Source: Amycolatopsis thermophila (lineage in GTDB: Bacteria > Actinomycetota > Actinomycetes > Mycobacteriales > Pseudonocardiaceae). From it: DNA of 64,000 bases. Below the pieces are notes generated by a model. It did no database searches. It was not told the DNA's origin and saw only the letters and a program-made list of their open reading frames with translations. Shown in pieces: positions 1-8,213 of the stretch. The translations under genes were made by a program, and so were the position numbers. Within the stretch, counting starts at the first letter, position 1; each line of letters opens with the position of its first letter. Where the stretch lies: contig NZ_JAUSUT010000001.1 in the NCBI RefSeq assembly GCF_030814215.1, positions 558,001 through 622,000 of the forward strand, given 5' to 3'.

Positions 1-730
1 CGGCGGCCTCGGCGATCTCGGCCGCCATCTCCGCGGCCAGCTGGCGGGCGTTCTTGTTGCGCGGGTCGAGCAAGTCCCCGACCACAACCTTGGTGGGGAC
101 CCCGTTCCAGTCGTTGGCGCGGACGTAGCCGTACCGCTTGATCGCAGCCCACGCGGCGGCAAACACGGTGTCGGTGGTGAACTCGCGCGGGCAGTACCCA
201 CCGTCGCCCAGGAGCCCGTCGATCTCGTCGCGCAGGTCGTCGGCATAGACGAACACCGGGGTTGCGGTCCAGCCGAGGAAGTCCTTGATGCAGGTGGAGC
301 CGACCTGGATCTGCTCGCCGGCTTCGTTGCGGAGCAGGTAGGTGGCCTTGCGGTGGCGGTGGGTGCGGCAGTGGCCGCACCAGCCTTCGTGCAGGCCGTC
401 GCGATTGACGGTGTCGATGCCGGGGGCGGTGCGCACGATCAGTCCGGCGTTGGGGTCCCAGTCCAGGGTGGCGAGGAAGGTCCAGCCGTTGTAGCGCGGG
501 GCGTCGCCGGTGATGCGGGTGTCGTAGACGATCTCGGTGACCTGGAGCCCGCCGACCTCGCGAGTGGTTTCGCGGCGGGTGGCGTGGACCTCGATGCGGC
601 CGGTGAAGCCGCGCTTTGCGGCGCGGGTGTTGATCTTGGCGATCTTGTTGCGGGTGGCCTCCAGCTCGTCGGCGGTGAGGTGCCAGGTGTGGGCCTGGGT
701 CTCGGTGGTGGTGTCGAGCGTGGCGGTCAT
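1..730 (-). CDS. Zn-ribbon phage/plasmid protein, 3' end outside window
   Basis: The frame is open from an ATG at 728-730 to the window edge (about 243 codons), so the C-terminus is missing. Near the middle (about residues 117-155) it has a split metal-binding motif, CGHC followed about 30 residues later by an STC that precedes IKDFLGW, which suggests a zinc ribbon. The rest is mixed alpha/beta without a fold I recognise. A promoter with the palindromic operator lies directly upstream and the start has a GGGGGC ribosome site. It is transcribed away from the plus-strand operon that starts at 857. Function unknown; a nucleic-acid-binding role is only inferred from the Zn ribbon. Confidence 0.85.
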   Translation of the reverse strand, partial: MTATLDTTTETQAHTWHLTADELEATRNKIAKINTRAAKRGFTGRIEVHATRRETTREVGGLQVTEIVYDTRITGDAPRYNGWTFLATLDWDPNAGLIVRTAPGIDTVNRDGLHEGWCGHCRTHRHRKATYLLRNEAGEQIQVGSTCIKDFLGWTATPVFVYADDLRDEIDGLLGDGGYCPREFTTDTVFAAAWAAIKRYGYVRANDWNGVPTKVVVGDLLDPRNKNARQLAAEMAAEIAEAA

Positions 731-767
731 CGGTGCCCCCTGGGGTCGGTCTCTCCGTACCCCACGA

Positions 768-796
768 AACTAACACAAGTTGTCTAACTTGCGCAA
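768..796 (-). promoter_or_regulatory. Promoter with palindrome-type operator
   Basis: On the minus strand TTGCGC (791-796) is separated by 17 bp from TTAGTT (768-773). The spacer ends in ACTTGTG, as in the promoters at 15 kb and 23.8 kb, and the near-palindrome CTTGCGCAAC covers 788-797. It drives the truncated Zn-ribbon gene. Confidence 0.6.
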
Positions 797-856
797 CTGT
801 TGCGACAGCTGTTACGGTCGATCCCGCAACCACACACCGCACCCGGGGGTATCACC

Positions 857-1090
857 GTGGACCTCGCTGAACAGCTCACGAGCACCTACCCCATCAGCCT
901 CGGCGTCGCCGCCGCCCTCATCGACGAGGTCACCAGGGCACTCACCAGCACCGCAAACCCCGCACCAGAGCTGGAAGAGATCACCGCCGAGATGCGCTGG
1001 GCCGTCGGCCACGACATCGACTGGCCGTCCGCCATCCGCGACATCGCGACCGCGTTCGGAACCACCCTCCCCGACACCGCACAGCTGTAA
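857..1090 (+). CDS. Hypothetical small protein (77 aa)
   Basis: The GTG start follows a CGGGGG ribosome site; the reading frame extends upstream to 800 but without a better start. The protein is predicted all-helical, acidic, with no Cys and no membrane segment. It opens the plus-strand operon that runs to 8.4 kb and is followed 26 bp later by a small membrane protein. No family recognised. Confidence 0.7.
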   Translation: MDLAEQLTSTYPISLGVAAALIDEVTRALTSTANPAPELEEITAEMRWAVGHDIDWPSAIRDIATAFGTTLPDTAQL

Positions 1091-1116
1091 CCCCGCAACC
1101 GCAACAGGACACCGGC

Positions 1117-1293
1117 ATGCACATCGACTGGAAACGGCTCGCCTGGATCGCGCTGCTGATCGGCCTGGTCCTCTACGTGATCAGCCACCCCCAGCGCTCC
1201 GCCGACCTCGTGGGCGACGCCGTGAGCTGGCTCCGCCAGGCCGCGGAAGCGGTCATCACGTTCATCACCTCCGTGTTCAACCGGATCGTCTAG
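1117..1293 (+). CDS. Small single-pass membrane protein (58 aa)
   Basis: MHIDWKRLAWIALL begins a 58-residue protein with one strong membrane segment (about residues 9-23) followed by an amphipathic helix. The start is preceded by CCGCAACAGGAC, the CGCAAC-type leader word seen before several genes here. Small membrane proteins of this size are common in actinophage early regions; their roles are mostly unknown. Confidence 0.7.
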   Translation: MHIDWKRLAWIALLIGLVLYVISHPQRSADLVGDAVSWLRQAAEAVITFITSVFNRIV

Positions 1294-1307
1294 GGACTCC
1301 GCACACC

Positions 1308-1625
1308 ATGACCACCACCGCAACCCCCACGCCGAACGCTACGCGCGCTTCCCGCAACGGCTACTGGACCGACGAACGCCTCGCCATCTGGCGGCGGCTC
1401 ACCCCGCAGCAGCGGGACTACGACCGCTTCCAGGGCTGGTACCCGCCCGGCCAGGGCACGTGCGAGACCGAAGGCGGCCGCCGCGCGATCGAGGAACGCG
1501 ACGAAGCACGAGACGCCGCCACCGAGGACGAGCTGCACGTCTGCACCTGCCACGTCAACCCGCCCTGCACCCACTGCGTGGAGTGCACCGACTGCCCGGA
1601 GGCGCGCAGTGATCAGCGCGACTGA
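1308..1625 (+). CDS. Cys-rich small protein (105 aa)
   Basis: After a low-complexity Thr/Pro start the protein has a helical, charged middle and a C-terminal cluster of seven Cys and two His (CTCHVNPPCTHCVECTDC), which looks like a metal-binding knuckle. It overlaps the start of the methyltransferase gene by 17 bp, so the two are probably co-translated. It could be a small DNA-binding partner or regulator of the methyltransferase, but that is only position-based. Confidence 0.7.
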   Translation: MTTTATPTPNATRASRNGYWTDERLAIWRRLTPQQRDYDRFQGWYPPGQGTCETEGGRRAIEERDEARDAATEDELHVCTCHVNPPCTHCVECTDCPEARSDQRD

Positions 1626-2565
1626 CCTGTTCGGTGGTGGCGGCGGTGCATCCGAGGGGTTGCGCCAGGCCGGCCTGCATGTGGCGGTCGCCGCGAACCA
1701 CCTGCCGATCGCGATCGCAACACACAAGCTCAACCACCCGGAGACGGAGCACCGCACCGAGAATCTGCTCGAGGTGGACTGGCGCACCTTCCCCTGGACC
1801 GAGGTGCTGTGGGCATCACCGTCGTGCGTGTGGCACGCCCGCTCCGGTGGCCGCAAACGCCCCCCGGCCGAGGTCGAGTTGAAGCGCGCCGACCCGGGAG
1901 CGATCGACCGGGCGACCGCGTTCGCCGTGATCGCGGCGGCCGAGGTGCACCGCTACCCCGTGATCGTGGTCGAGAACGTCACCGAGTTCCTGGCCTGGTC
2001 GCTGTACCGGTGGTGGCTGGATGGGCTCCGCGCGCTGGGCTACACGGTGGAAACGCTCGTGCTGGACGCCGCGGACTTCGGGCACGCGCAGAACCGGCCG
2101 CGGCTGTTCATCGTCGCCACCCGCGGTATCAAGCTGGACCTCACTCTGCCGGACATCGCGCCGGTGACGGCCGCGGACATCCTCGACCCCGACCTGGGCC
2201 GCCCGGTCACCCGCCGCCTGTACGTGTCGGACCAGATCGAGCAGATCGACACCGAGGGCGTGACGCACCTGGTCACGTACCGGCGCAACGCGAAACCCCT
2301 GCGCGCGGACCGGCACCAGCTCGCCACCATCACCGCCGGGGGCAATCACCACGCGATCGCCACGATCGTCGACGGCGTCCCGCACCACCGGATGCTGTCC
2401 AACCGGGAATGCGCACGTGCCCAGGGTTTCCCCGACACGTACCAGTTCCTCGGCAACAGCAAGGACGTGAAGAAGCTGATCGGGAACGCCGTCCCGGTCG
2501 GTATCGCCCGGTGGTTCGGCGAACGCGCCGCCGCCGCGCTTGACCCGTACGACCTGGCCGCGTGA
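1609..2565 (+). CDS. DNA (cytosine-5) methyltransferase
   Basis: A 318-aa C5-methyltransferase that would transfer a methyl group from S-adenosylmethionine to cytosine in DNA. The ordered motifs are present: motif I DLFGGGGGASEG (residues 6-17), the catalytic loop with SPSC in place of the usual PCQ (about residue 72), VENVTEF (motif VI, about 119-125), QNRPRLF (motif VIII, about 160), NRECARAQGFP (motif IX) and IGNAVPVGIA (motif X). The spacer between motifs VIII and IX that holds the target recognition domain is short. No restriction enzyme is adjacent, so it is most likely an orphan, protecting the element from host restriction. The changed motif IV resembles a phage subfamily; catalytic activity is inferred from the retained Cys. 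Confidence 0.95.
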   Translation: MISATDLFGGGGGASEGLRQAGLHVAVAANHLPIAIATHKLNHPETEHRTENLLEVDWRTFPWTEVLWASPSCVWHARSGGRKRPPAEVELKRADPGAIDRATAFAVIAAAEVHRYPVIVVENVTEFLAWSLYRWWLDGLRALGYTVETLVLDAADFGHAQNRPRLFIVATRGIKLDLTLPDIAPVTAADILDPDLGRPVTRRLYVSDQIEQIDTEGVTHLVTYRRNAKPLRADRHQLATITAGGNHHAIATIVDGVPHHRMLSNRECARAQGFPDTYQFLGNSKDVKKLIGNAVPVGIARWFGERAAAALDPYDLAA

Positions 2566-2600
2566 CGGCCAAACCACCACCAACGAAGGGAAGTGCCCCC

Positions 2601-2903
2601 GTGCTCAAGATCTACGGCGCAAGCGACGACCTGATCGAGGTCGAGGGAGACGTGCGCGAGGAGTTCGACGCCCTTGCCACGCACAGGCTCGTGGCCGTGT
2701 CCAACGGCGTGCTGCTGCGCGTCGAGTACGACCAGGACGGGGTGTGGCGGATCAAGCCGCTCGCCGGCGCGGACCGCGTCCACGTCGTCCAGGCCCCGGC
2801 GGGCGACGAGGACAACTACAGCGACGTCGCCACGATCGACGAGGACGTCGAGTGGGTTGCGTGCGGCGGCCAGTGGGCGGCCCGGAAGGACGGCCGCCGG
2901 TGA
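2601..2903 (+). CDS. Hypothetical protein (100 aa)
   Basis: I chose the GTG at 2601 because GAAGGGAAG precedes it; the frame is open back to 2562. The acidic 100-residue product is predicted rich in beta strands and ends with EWVACGGQWAARKDGRR. Its stop overlaps the next start (GTGA). Family unknown. Confidence 0.8.
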   Translation: MLKIYGASDDLIEVEGDVREEFDALATHRLVAVSNGVLLRVEYDQDGVWRIKPLAGADRVHVVQAPAGDEDNYSDVATIDEDVEWVACGGQWAARKDGRR

Positions 2904-3313
2904 ACCGGACGTTCCCGAACCTCGCGAGCACCGTCGAGGAGATGCGCAAGTCCATGCAGGAGCACTACGGCGTGTGGGTGTGCTTCGTCGGCGACGACGG
3001 CGACTTGGTGGCTCTCGGCCACCACGAGCCGAAGCGTGTGCTCGCGGCTTTCAACCGCTACTGCCGGATCGAGCTGAGCATGCGAAACGTCGCGGACGAC
3101 CGGGACGTGTCCTACAAGGAAGCCGCGGAGATCCTGCGGTGGCGGCACGGGCGGTTGATCACCGCGTGTGAGTCACCTGACCACGACGATGAAATCCGGA
3201 TGGGTCACAGCTGCCACCAGTGCGCACTGCTCGGCGGCGGCGGCGAGTGGTGGCTCGACTGGTCGAACCCGGAGCACCCGGACGCGTTCCCCATCACGAT
3301 GTGGCAGGTGTGA
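2900..3313 (+). CDS. Hypothetical protein (137 aa)
   Basis: The start overlaps the previous stop by four bases. The C-terminal third has an H/C pair (GHSCHQC) in a short Cys/His context, but only one convincing CxxC-like element. No family recognised. It sits in a run of translationally coupled genes from 2.6 to 8.2 kb. Confidence 0.8.
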   Translation: MNRTFPNLASTVEEMRKSMQEHYGVWVCFVGDDGDLVALGHHEPKRVLAAFNRYCRIELSMRNVADDRDVSYKEAAEILRWRHGRLITACESPDHDDEIRMGHSCHQCALLGGGGEWWLDWSNPEHPDAFPITMWQV

Positions 3314-3822
3314 TCGTGGTCGATCCCGAGAAGACGCGGGCTGCGGTGGACACGGTTGCCCGCCGGGTGCTGGCCGACGCTGCGCGGACCGCGCTGGAGT
3401 CCGGGCGCGTCGGCTGGGAGGACTACCCGGAGCTGGACGAACGGGACTGGATCGCTGTCACCGAACGGGCCCGGAAGCTCGCCGCCACGCTGCAGCACTC
3501 CGAGGCCATGTACGCCGAGGCGTACCGGTACCTCGCTGCGCAGGCCGAGCCCGACGGGCATGTCACCAGGCCCGACCCGGGGGATTTCCGGGACCGGTTC
3601 ATCTACGCCGTGCAGCTCGTGACCTCGCGTCAGTTCGGCGCGAAGTCGATGGTGGCGCGGAAGTTGGGCACGGGGTGGAACGAGACGGTGCGGCTGTTCG
3701 AGCTTCTGGAGGGTTGGGGCGTGGTCGCGCCGACCGTCGGGTCGATGGCCCACAAGGTGTTGATGTCCGAGGCTGACGGGCGGGCGCTCGTCGCCGAGTT
3801 GCAGAAGGGGGAACGGGCGTGA
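3310..3822 (+). CDS. Winged-helix protein resembling the FtsK gamma domain
   Basis: The 170-residue protein has a helical N-terminal part. Its C-terminal region (about residues 105-160) matches the pattern of the FtsK/SpoIIIE gamma domain: VARKLGTGWNETVRLFELLE, then WGVVAPTVGS and KVLMS. In FtsK that winged helix reads the KOPS orientation sequence; here there is no motor domain, so it is probably a stand-alone DNA-binding regulator. Start GTG overlaps the preceding stop (GTGA), as does its own stop with the next gene. The assignment rests on the clear resemblance of one domain only. Confidence 0.8.
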   Translation: MIVVDPEKTRAAVDTVARRVLADAARTALESGRVGWEDYPELDERDWIAVTERARKLAATLQHSEAMYAEAYRYLAAQAEPDGHVTRPDPGDFRDRFIYAVQLVTSRQFGAKSMVARKLGTGWNETVRLFELLEGWGVVAPTVGSMAHKVLMSEADGRALVAELQKGERA

Positions 3823-4406
3823 CGGAGGACCGGCCGTACGTCGTGGCGGAGGTCCACGAGGGGCCGATGGACTACGCCGTGCGCCACGGGGACCGGGACG
3901 TGAAGCAGTTCCATGGCCCGAGCGCGTGGATGCGGGCGACGACGTTGGCGAACCTGCTCAACGACGAGCTCGCCGCGCGGGCGGAGCGCACCTACGAGGA
4001 CTGGGGTGTCCGGCACCGCAGCGAGGGCGCCGAGACCGTCGAGGTGCGCGACGACCGCCAGCACGCCCAGGAGTGGATCGTCGGCGGGTTCTTCGGTCCG
4101 TCGGCGGAGCTGGTGTGCCGCACCGTGTTCGTGGGGCCCTGGCGCCCCGCGCCGCCCGACACCGCGGCCGCGCCGGCCGAGGGGAAGCCACAGCCTTGCG
4201 CGGACGGATTCCACTGGGTCGGCCAGTCCTTCGACACCTGCGAACGGTGCGGCCTGCCCGCGTGGGAGCACGCGGGCGAAGCTCGGCTCGCCGACGGATC
4301 TCCGTTCACGGACGGCGGGTTTGTGCTGCGGCCGTGGGAGCCGGGCGAGGCCGACGCGATCCGCCGCAAGTGGGACCCGAGCTACGAGGGGGAACGGAAC
4401 CAGTGA
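3819..4406 (+). CDS. Hypothetical protein with Cys pairs (195 aa)
   Basis: An acidic protein with an N-terminal helical half and a C-terminal zinc-finger-like stretch around residues 133-150 (CADGFHW, then TCERCGLPAWEH). It ends with a WEPGEADAIRRKWDP segment. Coupled on both sides by GTGA overlaps. Family not recognised. Confidence 0.8.
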   Translation: MTEDRPYVVAEVHEGPMDYAVRHGDRDVKQFHGPSAWMRATTLANLLNDELAARAERTYEDWGVRHRSEGAETVEVRDDRQHAQEWIVGGFFGPSAELVCRTVFVGPWRPAPPDTAAAPAEGKPQPCADGFHWVGQSFDTCERCGLPAWEHAGEARLADGSPFTDGGFVLRPWEPGEADAIRRKWDPSYEGERNQ

Positions 4407-4846
4407 ACGAGCAAACGGCACCCGAACTGCTGCACCGGTTGCGTGCCCAGCTGAACGGCTTGCTGGGGGCGCTGATCGGCCAGGGCAACCGGGTGTGCGA
4501 CGAGATGCGGGACGCGATCGCCTACCTGGACACCGAGGTACGGCCCGCGGTGGTCGCAGCGGCCCGGGCCCGCGCCGAGTTGGAGTTCGTGGCCGAGCGG
4601 TACCGGCGCGACGGCTCCGGGGTCCGGTTCTCCAAGGACCGGTGCACCGGGGTGTCCTCCGACGCGCTGGCCTGGTTCGCGGCCGGCGCGCGGCCGGAGC
4701 CGGAGCGGCACGAGTACCCAGCGGACCGCAGCGACCTCGCCGCGTGCGAGCGGACCTTCCACATGGCGCCGCCCCACCTGCAGGAGCGCATGTTGCCGGT
4801 GCTCGAGCGGTACCGCGCGGCGGTCGCCAAGGAGATCGGCCAGTGA
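4403..4846 (+). CDS. Hypothetical helical protein (147 aa)
   Basis: Mostly alpha-helical with heptad-like Ala/Leu/Arg stretches (residues 1-60), followed by a more polar section and a final helix. No metal motif, signal or membrane segment. GTG start overlaps the previous stop, its stop overlaps the next GTG. Unknown function. Confidence 0.8.
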   Translation: MNEQTAPELLHRLRAQLNGLLGALIGQGNRVCDEMRDAIAYLDTEVRPAVVAAARARAELEFVAERYRRDGSGVRFSKDRCTGVSSDALAWFAAGARPEPERHEYPADRSDLAACERTFHMAPPHLQERMLPVLERYRAAVAKEIGQ

Positions 4847-5325
4847 CGGCGCGGGCGACGGTGATCCAGTCCGCGCATCCGGCGGACACGCTCAAGATGA
4901 TCCGGGAGACGCTGTGCGTGGCGCAGGCCGCGCTGACCCACGGCGCGCGCGCCGCCGGGCAGCGGGCGGCCGAGCACTCCGCGCGGCTGGGGCGCCTGAT
5001 CGACGACATCGACCGGCAGCGCCCGCTGGGCCCGGACGGCAAGCACGGCAACCGGCACACCGGGACCTGCGGATGCGAAGACGTCGAACCCCCACGGCAC
5101 AACGAGGTCACCACCTACGACGAGGTGCGGCTCACCGGGTGCCCGGGCGCCCCGTTCCCGCACTACGACTTCACCGCCCGCACCGAGGAGCACGTGCAGG
5201 CCCTGTACCGGCTCTACGCGCACGCGCTCGGCGAGGGGAACTGGACGAACCCGCAGCTGAAGCGCCGCACTGTCACGGTGATCGGCACCCCGTGGGTGGA
5301 TGACGCCCCGGAGAGAGGCGACTGA
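4843..5325 (+). CDS. Hypothetical protein (160 aa)
   Basis: A helical N-terminus is followed by a GKHGNRHTGTCGCEDVE segment (His/Cys) and a C-terminal part ending TPWVDDAPERGD. Coupled upstream by GTGA and downstream by TGATG. No family recognised. Confidence 0.8.
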   Translation: MTARATVIQSAHPADTLKMIRETLCVAQAALTHGARAAGQRAAEHSARLGRLIDDIDRQRPLGPDGKHGNRHTGTCGCEDVEPPRHNEVTTYDEVRLTGCPGAPFPHYDFTARTEEHVQALYRLYAHALGEGNWTNPQLKRRTVTVIGTPWVDDAPERGD

Positions 5326-5756
5326 TGGACAGCCGATGGATGGGGCGGGGTCCGGCGCTCGGGTACGTGTCCGCGGTTGCGGCACTGTTCCTGGCTGGTT
5401 GTGACGCCGCCCCGCCGCCGGACGCCCAGTACGGGGCCGTGTGCGTCGATCAAGCGACTGGGAACCGGCTCGACGACGACGCGTGCGGCGACTGGGACGA
5501 CACCGGTCACACCAGCCACCCGGGCATGTTCTTCCTGTGGGTGCCGATGTCCAACGGCGCCACGGTGATCCCGCCGGTCGGGCAGCGGGTACCGGGCAAC
5601 GTGGGCATCCGCCGTGTGCCGTCCGGGGCGCCTGTTGCGAAGGGGATGCCGAAGACCGGCGGCACCGTTTCGCAGATCCAGCGCGGTGGTTTCGGCGTGA
5701 AGTCCGGTGTGTCGGGTGGGGCCGGTGCGAAGGCCGGCGGGAGCGCTGGGTCATGA
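5325..5756 (+). CDS. Predicted lipoprotein (143 aa)
   Basis: The N-terminus has the order expected of a type II signal peptide: a basic start (MDSRWMGRG), a hydrophobic core and the lipobox FLAGC, with Cys at about residue 26. The mature part is about 118 residues, is rich in Gly/Ser/Val and ends in a flexible GGAGAKAGGSAGS tail. Anchoring on the outer face of the host membrane is expected. In phages such proteins can act in superinfection exclusion, but nothing in the sequence proves that here. It overlaps both neighbours. Confidence 0.85.
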   Translation: MDSRWMGRGPALGYVSAVAALFLAGCDAAPPPDAQYGAVCVDQATGNRLDDDACGDWDDTGHTSHPGMFFLWVPMSNGATVIPPVGQRVPGNVGIRRVPSGAPVAKGMPKTGGTVSQIQRGGFGVKSGVSGGAGAKAGGSAGS

Positions 5757-5782
5757 TCGAGGTTCGTAACAAGGGGGAACGG

Positions 5783-6244
5783 ATGGACAACGTGGACATC
5801 ATCGAGCGGATCGACCACGCGATCGGCTGCCACTACTGCGGCGGCCCGCTCGGCGACAGCCCGTCCGAGGATTTCTGCACCTACGGGCACCAGCGGCGGT
5901 GGAACGACCTGTACCGGCGGTTGGGCAGTGTGGAGGCGGTGGCGGAGGAGTTGCGCGAGGAGCAGCGCCGCCACCGGGAGGCCGCCGAGCATGCGGCCGC
6001 GATGCAGCGGAAGATCACCGCGACGATGTCCGAACTGGAGACGGCATTCGGGCGCATCATCGCCGCGTTCCGCCCGTTCGCGCTGGCCGCCGCGACGACG
6101 TCGCAGGTGCTCGCCGAGGCCGGTCTCCTGCCAGACCGCGCGCCCGAGGATCCGGCGCGGCGAGCGCTGTGGTTGCGCCGCCACCGCAACACCGGACCGA
6201 AACCGGGACGGCCGCGTCCCCCGCGCACCCTGAACAGGCGGTGA
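5783..6244 (+). CDS. Coiled-coil protein with Zn knuckle (153 aa)
   Basis: The ATG at 5783 is preceded by AAGGGGGAACGG; an upstream in-frame ATG at 5753 overlaps the previous stop but has a poorer ribosome site. N-terminal residues hold HYCGGP and a further Cys-His (CTYGHQRRW), a pattern seen in small host proteins with a single Zn knuckle. A long coiled coil follows (RLGSVEAVAEELREEQRR onward). The C-terminus is basic (RPRPPRTLNRR), suggesting nucleic acid contact. Confidence 0.75.
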   Translation: MDNVDIIERIDHAIGCHYCGGPLGDSPSEDFCTYGHQRRWNDLYRRLGSVEAVAEELREEQRRHREAAEHAAAMQRKITATMSELETAFGRIIAAFRPFALAAATTSQVLAEAGLLPDRAPEDPARRALWLRRHRNTGPKPGRPRPPRTLNRR

Positions 6245-6534
6245 CCGACATGCGTTCGATCTGGAAGTTCCCGCTGGACATCACCGACCGTCAACCCGTC
6301 AACATGCCAGCGGGCTCGGACATCCTCGACGCCCAGTTCCAGCACGGCGTGCTGTGCGTGTGGGCCGCCGTCGAGCGGGAGAACCCTGTGGAGCCGCGGA
6401 CGCTCGTGATCGTCGGCACCGGCAACCCGATGCCGGACGGGAAGCTGCAGCACATCGCCACCGTGCAGCACCCGGACCTGGGGCTGGTGTGGCACGTGTT
6501 CGAGGACCAGACCCCAGCGGAGGTGAAGGTGTGA
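6241..6534 (+). CDS. DUF7352-like small protein (97 aa)
   Basis: The pattern WKFPL, VNMPAG, LCVWAAVE, IVGTGNP and a C-terminal VWHVFE matches a small beta-rich family widespread in phages of Gram-positive and Gram-negative hosts (DUF7352 by memory). Its role is unknown. GTG overlaps the preceding stop and the TGATG junction couples it to the next gene. Confidence 0.8.
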   Translation: MTDMRSIWKFPLDITDRQPVNMPAGSDILDAQFQHGVLCVWAAVERENPVEPRTLVIVGTGNPMPDGKLQHIATVQHPDLGLVWHVFEDQTPAEVKV

Positions 6535-6881
6535 TGGACCCGCTGGGCTGGTTCATCGCGATCATGGTCGTGCTGTGGATCGCGGTGCTTGTGTGGGCGC
6601 TGTTCACCCGCGACCGCGGGAACAACGAGCCGTACGGGCCGACCGGCCCGGGCGAGTGGATGCTGGCCTCCCGCGATCCGGACACCGGGCTCGAGGTGTG
6701 GCACCGCGACGGCGTACCGTGGCTCGACTCGCCGCTCCCGGCGATCGGGCACGAGTGCTGGCCGCAGACGCGCGGAATTGAGGGCCACGAGGAGACCGAG
6801 CGGTGCCCGTGCGGCGCGATCCGAATCGGCGGAGGCCGGTGGCTGGAGCGAAACACCCGCACCCCGGGACAGGAGTCGTGA
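6534..6881 (+). CDS. Membrane protein with C-terminal cytosolic domain (115 aa)
   Basis: One strong membrane helix lies at residues 6-24 (IAIMVVLWIAVLVWALF). About 90 polar residues follow with a Cys pair (ERCPCGAIR) near the end. Coupled on both sides by TGATG overlaps. Unknown function. Confidence 0.8.
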   Translation: MDPLGWFIAIMVVLWIAVLVWALFTRDRGNNEPYGPTGPGEWMLASRDPDTGLEVWHRDGVPWLDSPLPAIGHECWPQTRGIEGHEETERCPCGAIRIGGGRWLERNTRTPGQES

Positions 6882-7606
6882 TGCGCGCTGTGACCTGGAC
6901 CCCGCTGATCACCGGCACCGTGGGCTCCCACGCCTATGGGCTGGCCACCCCCACCTCCGACATGGACACGCTCGGCGTCGCCGCAGCCCCGACAGAGGCG
7001 TTCCACGGGCTGCACGCCCCGACCGGGAAGGCCGCCACCCAGGTCTCGACCGACCCGGACGTCGCTGTGCACGAGGCCGGCAAGTTCGTGTCCCTGTGCC
7101 TGTCGGCGAACCCGACCGTCACGGAGCTGCTGTGGCTGCCGGAGGACTGCTACCAGGAGGTGCACCCGCTCGGACGGGAGCTGATCGCGCTCCGCGGGTC
7201 GCTGCTCGGTGCCGAGCGGGTCCGGAACGCGTACCTGGGGTATGCGACGCAGCAGTTCCGGCGGCTGCGTGACCGGGGCACGTCGTTCTCCTCGAACACC
7301 GCGAAGCGCACCGAGAAGCACGCCCGGCACCTGCTGCGCCTGGTGCGCGCCGGCATGTCGCTGTACCTCGCCGGTGAGCTGCCGGTGCGGGTCGACGACC
7401 CGCAGGAGTACCACGACTTCGGCCGCACCGTCGCCGAGGACGCGGAGCGTGGTCTCGCGCTCGCGGAGGCGACGTTGGCCGCGGCCGGGATGGCGATGGA
7501 CTCCAAACCATCCGCGCTGCCGGACGAGCCCGACAAGCGGGCGGCGGAGGCGTGGCTCCTGCGCGTGCGGGCGCACTTCTTCCAGACCGCGGGGGTGGCG
7601 GCGTGA
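6881..7606 (+). CDS. Pol-beta-superfamily nucleotidyltransferase (YcgL/RlaP-like)
   Basis: A 241-aa protein with the minimal nucleotidyltransferase signature near the N-terminus: GSHAYGLATPTSDMDTLGV (residues 15-33), in which the Ser-Asp and Asp residues would bind two metal ions. The C-terminal helical half (KHARHLLRLVRAGMSLYLAGEL) is typical of the COG3541 group found in bacteria and phages, where nucleotide transfer to RNA or protein is suspected but not established. The next gene is a phosphoesterase, so the two may act on the same substrate. Confidence 0.85.
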   Translation: MRAVTWTPLITGTVGSHAYGLATPTSDMDTLGVAAAPTEAFHGLHAPTGKAATQVSTDPDVAVHEAGKFVSLCLSANPTVTELLWLPEDCYQEVHPLGRELIALRGSLLGAERVRNAYLGYATQQFRRLRDRGTSFSSNTAKRTEKHARHLLRLVRAGMSLYLAGELPVRVDDPQEYHDFGRTVAEDAERGLALAEATLAAAGMAMDSKPSALPDEPDKRAAEAWLLRVRAHFFQTAGVAA

Positions 7607-8178
7607 CCGGCAGTGTGTGGTTCACCTCCGACACGCACTTCGACCACAAGCTGGTGTCCGGGCTCCGCGGCTTCGACTCGCCGACCGAGCACGACGCCGC
7701 GATCGTCGAGACGTGGAACAGCTTGGTGCGACCCGGCGACACGGTGTGGCACCTGGGGGACGTCGGCATGGGCAGGTTGTCGCGGTTCGCGCACCACGTC
7801 GAGCAGCTGCACGGCACGATCCACCTGGTCACCGGCAACCACGATGAGTGCTCCCCGATCCACCGTGGCGCGCACCTCAAGCAGCGGGAGTGGTTGGGCG
7901 TGTTCGCGTCGGTGCAGGCGTTCGCCCGGATCAAGCTCGTGCACGGCCGCAGGGTGCTGCTGTCGCACTTCCCCTACACGGGGGACCACGGACAGGACCG
8001 GTTCACCCAGTACCGGTTGCGGGACGAGGGTATGCCGTTGCTGCACGGGCACACCCACAGCTCGGAGCGCGGCGACGGGCGCCAGGTGCATGTCGGGCTC
8101 GACGCGTGGGAGCTGCGGCCGGTGCGGACTGAGGAGGTCGCCGAGCTGCTCGGCGTTCCGGGTCCGGCGGCGGGGTAG
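7603..8178 (+). CDS. Calcineurin-like metallophosphoesterase
   Basis: The 191-aa protein has all five metal-binding motifs in order: TSDTHFDH (residues 8-15), LGDVG, GNHD, SHFPY and LHGHTH. This places it in the small phage phosphoesterase group that hydrolyses phosphodiesters or phosphomonoesters. The GTG start overlaps the preceding nucleotidyltransferase stop. A short C-terminal tail follows the last strand (HVGLDAWEL). Substrate cannot be read from sequence. Confidence 0.95.
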   Translation: MTGSVWFTSDTHFDHKLVSGLRGFDSPTEHDAAIVETWNSLVRPGDTVWHLGDVGMGRLSRFAHHVEQLHGTIHLVTGNHDECSPIHRGAHLKQREWLGVFASVQAFARIKLVHGRRVLLSHFPYTGDHGQDRFTQYRLRDEGMPLLHGHTHSSERGDGRQVHVGLDAWELRPVRTEEVAELLGVPGPAAG

Positions 8179-8213
8179 CGTGCAGGGCGGAGCACAACAC
8201 GGAGGCACGAGGG

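Noticed and set aside
4891-5114. Arg/Pro-rich minus-strand frames over 3.6-5.1 kb
   Set aside because: Composition is that of the antisense of GC-rich genes; the plus-strand genes overlap by GTGA in a continuous operon.
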